From Lysobacter_K sp038248955 (GTDB lineage: Bacteria; Pseudomonadota; Gammaproteobacteria; Xanthomonadales; Xanthomonadaceae): a DNA stretch of 7,056 bases. The position numbers were made by a program, and so were the translations under genes. Below, piece by piece: positions 1 to 6,975 of this stretch. The notes below the pieces were generated by a model. The model searched no databases, was not told the origin of the DNA, and worked only from the letters and a program-made list of their open reading frames with translations. Positions within the stretch are counted from its first letter, which is position 1, and every line of letters starts with the position of its first letter. The stretch lies in assembly GCA_038248955.1 (NCBI GenBank), contig JBBRWW010000144.1, positions 1-7,056 on the forward strand. Reading direction: 5' to 3'.

Positions 1-88
1 CCGACTCCCCAACTTCCCAACTCCCCAACTCCCCAACTCCCCAACGCCCCGCCGCCCCGCCGCCCCGCCGCCCCGCCGCCCCGCCGGG
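1..88. repeat. 8-bp tandem repeat with internal motif switch
   Basis: Eleven consecutive 8-bp units lie in perfect register. The first is CCGACTCC, the second CCAACTTC, then three copies of CCAACTCC, one hybrid CCAACGCC, four copies of CCGCCGCC, and a last degenerate unit CCGCCGGG. The array may continue past the left window edge. It is almost free of G in the first half and has a strong C-rich/G-rich strand bias throughout. It ends 7 bases before a promoter -10 element and 41 bases before the nuclease start codon. A function is not known. Such short-unit arrays can change length by replication slippage. Confidence 0.9.
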
Positions 89-94
89 TGGCAT

Positions 95-103
95 TGTTAT
101 GAT
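95..103 (+). promoter_or_regulatory. Extended -10 promoter for the nuclease-ampG unit
   Basis: TGTTATGAT matches an extended -10 element (TG, one base, then TATGAT at 98-103, 5 of 6 to TATAAT). Where a -35 box would sit (about 75-80) there is only the 8-bp repeat, so an extended -10 promoter that needs no -35 is the natural reading. Transcription would start near 110, giving a leader of about 20 bases. An imperfect inverted repeat (84-92 with 105-115, two-base bulge) flanks the -10 box and could be an operator. The promoter is inferred from sequence only. Confidence 0.5.
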
Positions 104-129
104 CGCCACACCCGGGTCGCGGAACGTGC

Positions 130-933
130 ATGCGCATCATCAGCTTCAATGCCAACGGCCTGCGGTCGGCAGCCAGGAAGGGTTTCTTCGAGTGGTTCCG
201 CGCGCAGGACGCCGACGTGCTGTGCGTGCAGGAGACCAAGGCGCAGGAGCACCAACTGGCCGGATCGGCGGAGCTGGACAAGGTCTTCCTGCCCGAGGGC
301 TACCGCGCCTACTTCCGCGACGCGTCGACGAAGAAGGGCTACAGCGGCGTGGCGATCTACACGCGCCGCGAACCCGATGAAGTCCGCACCGCGCTGGGCT
401 GGGCGCCGTTCGACGAGGAGGGTCGCTACATCGAGGCGCGTTTCGGCAATCTCAGCGTGGTGTCGTTCTATATCCCGTCCGGGTCGTCGGGGGAGTTGCG
501 CCAAGGCTTCAAGTTCGAGGTGATGGACTGGCTGAAGCCGCAGCTCGACGAGTGGGCACGCAGCGGCCGCGACTACGTCCTGTGTGGCGACTGGAACATC
601 GTGCGTTCGCGCCTGGACATCAAGAACTGGACCTCCAACCAGAAGAACTCCGGCTGCCTGCCGCCCGAGCGCGACTGGCTCAACGCCTTGTGTGGCGAGC
701 CCGCGGCCGACGACCAGCGGGGCTGGGTCGATGCCTACCGCGCGCTGCATGCCGACGGCCAGGACTACACCTGGTGGAGCAACCGTGGCGCCGCGCGTGC
801 CAACGACGTCGGTTGGCGCATCGACTACCAGCTGGTGACGGCGGGCCTGCGCGAGCGCCTGCGCGCCTGCGCGGTCCATCCGGCCCCGCGCTTCTCCGAC
901 CACGCCCCTTTCAGTGTCGACTATGACCTCTGA
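130..933 (+). CDS. xth: Exodeoxyribonuclease III-family nuclease, Crc-like subgroup
   Basis: This 267-residue protein belongs to the endonuclease/exonuclease/phosphatase fold, in the ExoIII/AP-endonuclease family. Family members cut DNA at abasic sites and degrade one strand from 3' ends in base excision repair, in the cytoplasm. The expected active-site residues are all visible: N7 (SFNANG), E35 (QETK), Y114 (FYIPSG), D154 and N156 (GDWNI), D232 (WRIDY) and D257-H258 (FSDHAP). The wider framework (MRIIS at the start, KNW after the GDWN motif, FSDHAP near the end) recalls Pseudomonas Crc, a relative that has lost these catalytic residues and acts as a translation regulator. Here they are intact, so an active nuclease is expected. 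GGA at 121-123, six bases before the ATG, is a weak ribosome binding site. The 3' end overlaps the permease gene by 11 bases. The family is certain; the exact in vivo role is not. Confidence 0.93.
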   Translation: MRIISFNANGLRSAARKGFFEWFRAQDADVLCVQETKAQEHQLAGSAELDKVFLPEGYRAYFRDASTKKGYSGVAIYTRREPDEVRTALGWAPFDEEGRYIEARFGNLSVVSFYIPSGSSGELRQGFKFEVMDWLKPQLDEWARSGRDYVLCGDWNIVRSRLDIKNWTSNQKNSGCLPPERDWLNALCGEPAADDQRGWVDAYRALHADGQDYTWWSNRGAARANDVGWRIDYQLVTAGLRERLRACAVHPAPRFSDHAPFSVDYDL

Positions 934-2293
934 CGCCATAACCGCCGCCATGCCTGTCCGTCCGGGCTGGCGCGACGTCCTGCGCCGCCTGGGCCAGCCC
1001 AAGGTCGCGGTGATGCTGCTGCTCGGCTTCGCCTCGGGGCTGCCGTTCATGCTGGTCGGCAACACGATGGGGTTCTGGCTGCGCGAGGGCGGGATCGAGC
1101 TGTCGGCGATCGGGTTCCTGTCGTGGGTCGGGCTGGCCTATTCGCTGAAATTCCTGTGGGCGCCGGTGATCGACAAGGTCGACGCGCCGATCCTCGGCCG
1201 CTGGCTCGGCCGCCGCCGCGGCTGGATGGCACTGGCGCAGGTCACGGTGATCGCGGCGCTGGTTGGCATGTCGATCCTCAAGCCCGAGGGCGGGCTGGTC
1301 GCATTCGGGGTGATGGCGCTGGTGGCGGCGTTCGCCTCTTCGACCCAGGACATCGTCATCGACGCGTGGCGCATCGAAAGCGCCAACAACGGCGAGGAAC
1401 TGGCGGTGCTCAGCGCCGGCTACCAGCTCGGCTACCGCGGGGCGTTGCTGGTCACCGACGCGCTGATCCTGATTCTCGCCGCGTACGTCGGCTGGTCGGT
1501 GTCCTACCAGATCATGGCGCTGACAATGGTGGTCGGGCTGGTCGCGACCGGGCTGGCGCGCGAACCGTCCGCCTCGCTGCGCGCAGCCACCGCCCACGGC
1601 TCGATGCTGACCGCGCAGGGCCTGTATGACGCGATTGCCGGGCCGTTCATCGCCTTCTTCAGGCAGCACGGCAGCTGGGCGCTGTTGATGCTGGCGATGA
1701 TCAGCCTGTACCGGCTGCCGGACTTCGTGATGGGGCCGATGGCGAACCCGCTGTACGCGGACCTGGGCATCGACAAGGAAACCGTCGGCGCGGTACGGGG
1801 CTCGATCGGGTTGATCGCCACCATTGCCGGGATCGCCGCGGCGGGCCTGTTCGCGCTGCGCTTCGGCTTCGTGGCGACGTTGCTGGCGGGCGCGATCCTC
1901 GGCCCCGGGTCGAACCTGGCGTTCGCCTACCTGGCGCTCCACGGCGCCGACACTACGGTGTTCACCGCGGCGATGGCGATCGACAACTTCAGCACCGGGT
2001 TTGCCGGCACGGCGCTGGTGGCGTACATGTCCAGCCTGACCAATATCGGTTACACCGCCACCCAGTACGCGCTGCTGAGCTCGTTCTATGCGTTGCTGGG
2101 CAAGGCATTGAAGGGGCTGTCGGGGGTGGCGGTCGAGCATCTGGAAGTCGGCCGCAACCTGTTCGATGCCTACTCGCTGTTCTTCATCGGCACGGCCCTG
2201 ATCGGCATCCCGGCATTCGTGCTGTGCCTGCTGCTGGCCGTGCGCAAGCCGGTGGTGGTGCCCGTTTTGGCAAGCGCCGTGCCCCCGGCCTGA
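923..2293 (+). CDS. ampG: AmpG-like muropeptide permease (MFS)
   Basis: This 456-residue integral membrane protein of the major facilitator superfamily appears to have about 12 hydrophobic segments. AmpG imports GlcNAc-1,6-anhydro-MurNAc (peptides) from periplasm to cytoplasm with the proton gradient, the entry step of peptidoglycan recycling. AmpG signatures are clear: LGFASGLP in the first segment (residues 34-41), FLWAPVID (77-84), GRRRGW in the 2-3 loop (96-101), the TQDIVIDAW motif (141-149) and TQYALLSS (380-387). The ATG at 923 overlaps the nuclease stop, which suggests translational coupling. No good Shine-Dalgarno precedes it. GTG at 914 and ATG at 950 are alternative starts in the same frame. 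The protein is somewhat shorter than E. coli AmpG (about 490 residues), mainly at the C-terminus. Some bacteria carry a second AmpG relative, so the substrate is likely but not proven. Confidence 0.88.
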   Translation: MTSDAITAAMPVRPGWRDVLRRLGQPKVAVMLLLGFASGLPFMLVGNTMGFWLREGGIELSAIGFLSWVGLAYSLKFLWAPVIDKVDAPILGRWLGRRRGWMALAQVTVIAALVGMSILKPEGGLVAFGVMALVAAFASSTQDIVIDAWRIESANNGEELAVLSAGYQLGYRGALLVTDALILILAAYVGWSVSYQIMALTMVVGLVATGLAREPSASLRAATAHGSMLTAQGLYDAIAGPFIAFFRQHGSWALLMLAMISLYRLPDFVMGPMANPLYADLGIDKETVGAVRGSIGLIATIAGIAAAGLFALRFGFVATLLAGAILGPGSNLAFAYLALHGADTTVFTAAMAIDNFSTGFAGTALVAYMSSLTNIGYTATQYALLSSFYALLGKALKGLSGVAVEHLEVGRNLFDAYSLFFIGTALIGIPAFVLCLLLAVRKPVVVPVLASAVPPA

Positions 2294-2310
2294 CCATGGA
2301 ATCGCTGCGT

Positions 2311-2589
2311 ATGACGCACACCGTGCTCCTCGACATCGACCCCGTACTGCTGGAGCGTATCCAGCGCATCGCCACGGCCCACGGCTGGGGCCAGCAGGTG
2401 GCGATGATCCACCTGATCGAGCATGGGTTGTTCGCGTGCGAGGCCGACCTGACTGCACGCTTCGACGACACCGACGCCAACGTGCTGCAGGCGGCGATCG
2501 CGGCGCTGCAGGGCATTCCCGACGATCCGGGGTTTTCGCTGATCGGGCGCGCCGGCGAACCACCCGAACCCGGCGCCGACGGCGGCTGA
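2311..2589 (+). CDS. Small protein, possible ribbon-helix-helix fold
   Basis: I do not recognise this 92-residue protein as a named family. The N-terminus (residues 3-9, alternating hydrophobic, THTVLLD) looks like a beta strand. It is followed by a helix (about 11-24, PVLLERIQRIATAH), a turn at GWG, and a second helix (about 28-42). That order fits a ribbon-helix-helix DNA-binding dimer, but the order alone is weak evidence. The remainder is acidic, with a helix near 55-68 and a flexible Pro/Gly tail. ATG 2311 is chosen because GGA (2298-2300) lies 10 bases upstream and the product starts straight into the strand. ATG 2296, two bases after the ampG stop and without a Shine-Dalgarno, would add five residues and is a fair alternative. 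The close spacing implies co-transcription with ampG. Codon use matches its neighbours. Confidence 0.75.
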   Translation: MTHTVLLDIDPVLLERIQRIATAHGWGQQVAMIHLIEHGLFACEADLTARFDDTDANVLQAAIAALQGIPDDPGFSLIGRAGEPPEPGADGG

Positions 2590-2617
2590 CGCCAGGCGGG
2601 TGGGGGACCGGCGTCAG
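2586..2617. terminator. Inverted repeat between convergent genes
   Basis: CTGACGCC (2586-2593) is repeated in inverted form as GGCGTCAG (2610-2617), giving an 8-bp stem with a 16-base loop. The left arm contains the stop codon of the small gene (2587-2589), and the right arm contains the anmK stop codon on the other strand (2614-2616). The placement suggests a bidirectional transcript end. There is no T run on either side, so it is not a standard intrinsic terminator. It may instead stabilise both mRNA 3' ends or work with Rho. Confidence 0.45.
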
Positions 2618-3807
2618 GCCGGATAGACCGCGCCGAGCACCCTCGGGCCGCGCGCGCCGGTGACTCCGGGCACGTTGCCGGGCAGTCCCGCCAGCGTCTG
2701 CCGCGCGAGCCACGCGAACGCCATGGCCTCGACGAAATCCGGGTCCAGCCCATGGGCGGCGGTCGATTCGACCACCACGCCCGGCAGCAGCGCGGCGATG
2801 CCGTCGAGCAGGCGCCTGTTGCGCACCCCACCACCGCAGGCGAGCAGCCGTCGCGTGCCTGGCTGCTCGCTACGCAGGGCGTCGACGATGGTGCGGGCGC
2901 TGAGCTCCAGCAAGGTTGCCTGGACGTCGTGCGCCCGCTCGCCGCCGGCCAGACGCGACTGCAACCAGCCCAGATGGAACTGCTCCCGACCGGTGCTCTT
3001 GGGCGGGCGCAGGGCAAACCAGGGCTCGTCGAGCAGACGTGCGAGCAGGCCGGCATCGACCGTGCCCTGGGCGGCGAACCCGCCGTCGGCATCGAACGCC
3101 GCGCCGGTGTGCCGCTCGCACCAGGCATCCATCAGCGCGTTGGCCGGGCCGGTGTCGAAACCGCGCACCGCGCCGACCGCCGGCAGCAGGGTGAAATTGG
3201 CGATCCCGCCAAGGTTGAGCACCGCGCGATCCTCATCGGCGCAGCCCAGCACCGCGGCATGGAACGCCGGTACCAGCGGGGCGCCCTGGCCGCCGGCGGC
3301 CACGTCGCGGCGGCGGAAGTCGGCAACCGTGGCGATGCCGGTGCGTTCGGCGATGACATTGCCGTCGCCGAGCTGCATGGTGAAGGGGTGCAGGCCGTCG
3401 TTGCTTGCGCCGGCGGGGCGGTGGCGCACCGTCTGGCCATGGGACCCCAGTGCGCGCACGTGGTCGGCGGGCGTGCCGGCGCTGTCGAGGAGCTGCATCG
3501 CCGCCTCGGCGAAGGCCTCGCCGATCTGCACGTCGAGCGTGCCGTGTTCCTCGATCGAATGGATGTCGCCGCCTTGGCCCAGCGCCACCAGCCGTTCGCG
3601 CACGGCCGCCTGCCACGGATAGGTGTGGCCGAGCAGCATTTCGCAGCGGCAAGCGTCGTCGCCGACGGGGTCGGGCGCGTCGAAACGCACCAGCGCGGCG
3701 TCGATGCCGTCGGCGCTGGTGCCGGAGATCAGACCGATGAACAACGCCGGCCCGGGGCGCGCCGGATCCGTCCACCGCTCGGGGGCGGGCAGCCGGGGTG
3801 GCGTCAT
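2614..3807 (-). CDS. anmK: Anhydro-N-acetylmuramic acid kinase
   Basis: This 397-residue cytoplasmic enzyme uses ATP and water to open the 1,6-anhydro ring of anhydro-MurNAc and phosphorylate it, giving MurNAc-6-phosphate, which MurQ converts to GlcNAc-6-phosphate. Family motifs are present in order: SGTSADGID (residues 28-36, ATP phosphate binding), GSHGQT (121-126), DFRRRD with D168 as the likely catalytic base (163-168), GGQGAP (172-177), NLGGIANF (198-205), FDTGPAN (217-223), STGREQF (271-277) and CGGGVRN (324-330). E. coli AnmK has about 369 residues; the extra length here is mostly a Pro-rich N-terminal extension of about 20 residues. The ATG follows the M23 stop by a single base, with AAGG (3814-3817 on this strand) six bases upstream, so the two genes are probably translationally coupled. 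AmpG, encoded on the opposite strand, would supply the substrate pathway. Confidence 0.95.
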   Translation of the reverse strand: MTPPRLPAPERWTDPARPGPALFIGLISGTSADGIDAALVRFDAPDPVGDDACRCEMLLGHTYPWQAAVRERLVALGQGGDIHSIEEHGTLDVQIGEAFAEAAMQLLDSAGTPADHVRALGSHGQTVRHRPAGASNDGLHPFTMQLGDGNVIAERTGIATVADFRRRDVAAGGQGAPLVPAFHAAVLGCADEDRAVLNLGGIANFTLLPAVGAVRGFDTGPANALMDAWCERHTGAAFDADGGFAAQGTVDAGLLARLLDEPWFALRPPKSTGREQFHLGWLQSRLAGGERAHDVQATLLELSARTIVDALRSEQPGTRRLLACGGGVRNRRLLDGIAALLPGVVVESTAAHGLDPDFVEAMAFAWLARQTLAGLPGNVPGVTGARGPRVLGAVYPA

Positions 3808-3808
3808 G

Positions 3809-5290
3809 TCAGGCCTTGGGCTTGCCGGTCGTTCGCTTGTCGGACTTGGTGGCGAGTGCCTTCTTCGGGGCGACCGACGGAGCGTCCACGTCGGCGTAGA
3901 TGATGGTCTCGACCTCGCGGATCCGCGCCAGCGCCACGCCAGTCTGTTGCCGGAATCGAGCCAGCGCAACGCCATGCAGCGGCTCCGGTGGCGGCATGGT
4001 GATCGACAGGGGATTGCGGTGGACGCCGTTGACGCGGAATTCGTAGTGCAGGTGCGGCCCGGTCGCCAGGCCGGAGGCGCCGACGTAGCCGATGACGGTT
4101 CCCTGGCCGATGCGCTGGCCGACGCGCTCGGCACCAAATCGCGACATGTGACCGTACAACGTGGTGTAGCCGCGGCCGTGGTCGAGGATCACGGCCCGGC
4201 CATAGCCGCCTTTCCAGCCGACGAACTGCACCCGCGCATCGCCTGCGGCCATCACCGGGGTACCGGTGCCGGCGGCGTAGTCGACGCCCTGGTGCATGCG
4301 CACCCTGCCCAGCACCGGATGCCGGCGCGAACCGAAGCCCGAGGTCAACCGTGCGTACGGGATCGGCATGCGGATGAAGCTGCGCTTCAGCGGCCGGCCA
4401 TCACCGGTGAAATACTCGGGTTTGCCGTTGCGCTCGTAACGGAAGCCGGTGTGCAGCTTGCCATCGATGGTGAACGTCGCGGCCAGCACCGGTCCGGTCC
4501 TGAGCAACTCGCCCTCGCGCCAGGTCTGCTCGACCACGACGCTGAAGCGGTCGTCGGCGCCGACGTCCTCCTTGAAGTCGATGTCGTACTTGAAGATGTC
4601 GTCAGTCAGCGTATTGACGTGGCTGCCGGTCAGTCCCAGCTTGCGGGCCGAACGGTCCAGCGACTTGCCAACGGTACCGCTGATCACCACCGTGCGGGTT
4701 TCGGTCGGCCGGGCGATCACCTTCTCGGTGATCGTGTCGCCGGCGAGCGTGAGTTCGACGCGCTCGTTGTCATTGCGATCGAAGCGCAGGGTGCGCAGCG
4801 CATCGGATTGGCCGGCCGCGCTGACCGGCAGGTCGAAGCCGAGCTCGGTGCCGGGCTTCAGGCGCGACAGCACGCTCCTGGTGCCGGGGTGGGCGAGGAT
4901 GCGATGCATGGTCGCGGCGGGGATGCCAAGATCGGCGAACACCGATCCGAGCGTCTCGCCTCGCTTGATGCGCACCAGTTGCCAGCTGTCGCCGACCGCG
5001 CCACGACTGCGCGCCCCCGGCAGCGGCGGCAGCGACAGTGCCATCGACTGGCGCGGTGCGTGCATTGGCGCGGCGAGCGGGGCACTGAAGCCCGGCACGA
5101 TCGCGGCGACGAGCACGCCCAGGGTGGCGAACAGGCTCGCCTGCACCCATTGGCGCCGCGACCAGCGACCATTGAACCCATCGGACAGGTGCCGCGCCAG
5201 TACCGGACGGCGCAATGCGACTTCGCGCAGGGCCTTGATGCGCTCGCGGCGCGCGGTCCGCAGAGCGGAACCCGTTTCGGATGCTGGCAT
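3809..5290 (-). CDS. Membrane-anchored M23 murein endopeptidase (MepM-like)
   Basis: This 493-residue protein has a basic cytoplasmic N-terminus (to about residue 47), one membrane segment (about 49-69) and a long periplasmic part. After the membrane segment comes an OapA/LysM-like region starting at SWQLVRIKRGETL (about 102-114), then a linker domain, then an M23 peptidase domain (about 310-430). The LAS metallopeptidase residues are visible: zinc ligands H333 and D337 (HQGVD) and H415 (HLH), with H381 (YGHMS) and H413 as catalytic histidines. Intact catalytic residues suggest an active DD-endopeptidase that cuts cross-links during wall growth, unlike EnvC/NlpD-type inactive homologues. The C-terminus is Lys-rich. 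AGGGGA on the minus strand (5299-5304) lies eight bases before the ATG and fixes this start. It leads a two-gene unit with anmK. The domain call is secure; the precise bond cut is inferred. Confidence 0.92.
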   Translation of the reverse strand: MPASETGSALRTARRERIKALREVALRRPVLARHLSDGFNGRWSRRQWVQASLFATLGVLVAAIVPGFSAPLAAPMHAPRQSMALSLPPLPGARSRGAVGDSWQLVRIKRGETLGSVFADLGIPAATMHRILAHPGTRSVLSRLKPGTELGFDLPVSAAGQSDALRTLRFDRNDNERVELTLAGDTITEKVIARPTETRTVVISGTVGKSLDRSARKLGLTGSHVNTLTDDIFKYDIDFKEDVGADDRFSVVVEQTWREGELLRTGPVLAATFTIDGKLHTGFRYERNGKPEYFTGDGRPLKRSFIRMPIPYARLTSGFGSRRHPVLGRVRMHQGVDYAAGTGTPVMAAGDARVQFVGWKGGYGRAVILDHGRGYTTLYGHMSRFGAERVGQRIGQGTVIGYVGASGLATGPHLHYEFRVNGVHRNPLSITMPPPEPLHGVALARFRQQTGVALARIREVETIIYADVDAPSVAPKKALATKSDKRTTGKPKA

Positions 5291-5337
5291 AGTTCAAATC
5301 CCCTGCGCACAAGATGTGTAGACCGCGTAACGGGGCT

Positions 5338-5366
5338 ACCATAGACACGCGAGCTACCCCCGTCAA
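5338..5366 (-). promoter_or_regulatory. Sigma-70-like promoter for the M23-anmK unit
   Basis: Read on the minus strand, TTGACG (5366 to 5361) and TATGGT (5343 to 5338) are separated by 17 bases. They match the consensus at 5 of 6 and 4 of 6 positions. Transcription would start near 5331, leaving a leader of about 40 bases that includes the AGGGGA ribosome binding site. An A-rich run on this strand (about 5385-5397) lies upstream and might aid RNA polymerase binding. Prediction only. Confidence 0.6.
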
Positions 5367-5393
5367 ACCATTGACCCGGATAGCTTTTTTATT

Positions 5394-5421
5394 TTGAAGT
5401 CTGTTAACACCCCTTTAACTT
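5394..5421 (+). promoter_or_regulatory. Tentative tyrS promoter
   Basis: TTGAAG (5394-5399) and TAACTT (5416-5421) are 16 bases apart in the only A/T-rich stretch before tyrS. The start would fall near 5429, giving a very short leader of about 17 bases before the GTG at 5446. The match is moderate. TTGACC at 5371-5376 is another possible -35 but has no good -10 at the right distance. Confidence 0.3.
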
Positions 5422-5427
5422 TAATCA

Positions 5428-5439
5428 CGACGGCCGTCG
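5428..5439. promoter_or_regulatory. 12-bp perfect palindrome before the tyrS start
   Basis: CGACGGCCGTCG is a perfect palindrome ending six bases before the GTG start of tyrS, where a Shine-Dalgarno would normally lie. No purine-rich binding site is visible there. It could be a protein-binding site near the transcription start or a small RNA hairpin (4-bp stem, GGCC loop). In GC-rich DNA a 12-bp palindrome can arise by chance. Confidence 0.35.
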
Positions 5440-5445
5440 CATTCA

Positions 5446-6711
<1,266 letters not shown>

Positions 6712-6763
6712 AGCACTGCCGTGATTGCCCCGAAATAAACCGCCGATGCCCCTTCCCAAAGCG

Positions 6764-6781
6764 ATTGTGCATGTGCACAAT
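6764..6781. promoter_or_regulatory. 18-bp palindrome downstream of tyrS
   Basis: ATTGTGCA and TGCACAAT are exact inverted copies separated by TG. The centre is about 100 bases upstream of the likely start of the first rRNA promoter. It could be a dimeric regulator's operator. As RNA it has only a two-base loop and no T run, so it is a poor terminator. Half-site spacing does not match the CRP or FNR consensus, and I cannot assign a protein. Confidence 0.5.
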
Positions 6782-6795
6782 GCGCGGCCCAACGA

Positions 6796-6807
6796 CGTGT
6801 CGACACG
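6796..6807. promoter_or_regulatory. 12-bp palindrome CGTGTCGACACG
   Basis: This is a perfect palindrome with its centre 29 bases from that of the 18-bp palindrome, and it ends 32 bases before the -35 box of the first rRNA promoter. It may be a regulatory site. Chance is possible for a GC-rich 12-mer. Confidence 0.35.
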
Positions 6808-6839
6808 AGCATCAAGGGGTCTGCAGCAGGAACGGCCGA

Positions 6840-6867
6840 TTGACGGCGCCGCCCCTTGCTGTATGAT
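6840..6867 (+). promoter_or_regulatory. Upstream rRNA operon promoter (P1)
   Basis: TTGACG (6840-6845) and TATGAT (6862-6867) are separated by 16 bases. Each box matches the sigma-70 consensus at 5 of 6 positions, making this the strongest promoter in the window. It is one of two tandem promoters spaced 102 bases apart, the usual arrangement for rRNA operons. Confidence 0.7.
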
Positions 6868-6941
6868 GATCGACCCGCTGGACTGAAGCGGCCTACGGGC
6901 CACGACACGAAACGGGCAGCAGAAAAAGATTTCACGAGGTG

Positions 6942-6969
6942 TTGACGGACTCGGAATCTGCTGTAAGAT
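6942..6969 (+). promoter_or_regulatory. Downstream rRNA operon promoter (P2)
   Basis: TTGACG (6942-6947) and TAAGAT (6964-6969) are 16 bases apart. An A-rich patch (6921-6930) upstream resembles an UP element. The bases after the -10 are GC-rich (GTGCGGCTC), like the discriminator of promoters under stringent (ppGpp) control. Transcription would start near 6976-6978. Confidence 0.7.
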
Positions 6970-6975
6970 GTGCGG

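Noticed and set aside
1..88. CRISPR array
   Set aside because: Units are 8 bp and directly adjacent, without spacers.
97..1065. Minus-strand open frame opposite the nuclease (322 codons)
   Set aside because: Shadow of the nuclease, and it would end in its promoter and repeat.
2224..2310. Upstream start for the small gene inside ampG
   Set aside because: It would overlap ampG by 70 bases and add an unstructured Ala/Gly/Arg stretch; 2311 or 2296 fits better.
911..2713. Long minus-strand open frame opposite the permease and small gene (600 codons)
   Set aside because: It is Arg/Gln/His-rich, matches no family, and is the antisense shadow of well-supported genes in GC-rich DNA.
3623..5344. Long plus-strand open frame opposite the M23 gene and the start of anmK (573 codons)
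   Set aside because: Its composition is that of an antisense shadow. The minus-strand frames carry complete catalytic motifs.
6764..6781. CRP/Clp or FNR binding site
   Set aside because: The half-sites are spaced differently from the known TGTGA-N6-TCACA and TTGAT-N4-ATCAA patterns.
6746..6883. Short plus-strand open frame of about 45 codons after tyrS
   Set aside because: It runs over both palindromes and the P1 promoter, lacks a ribosome binding site, and has no recognisable protein character.
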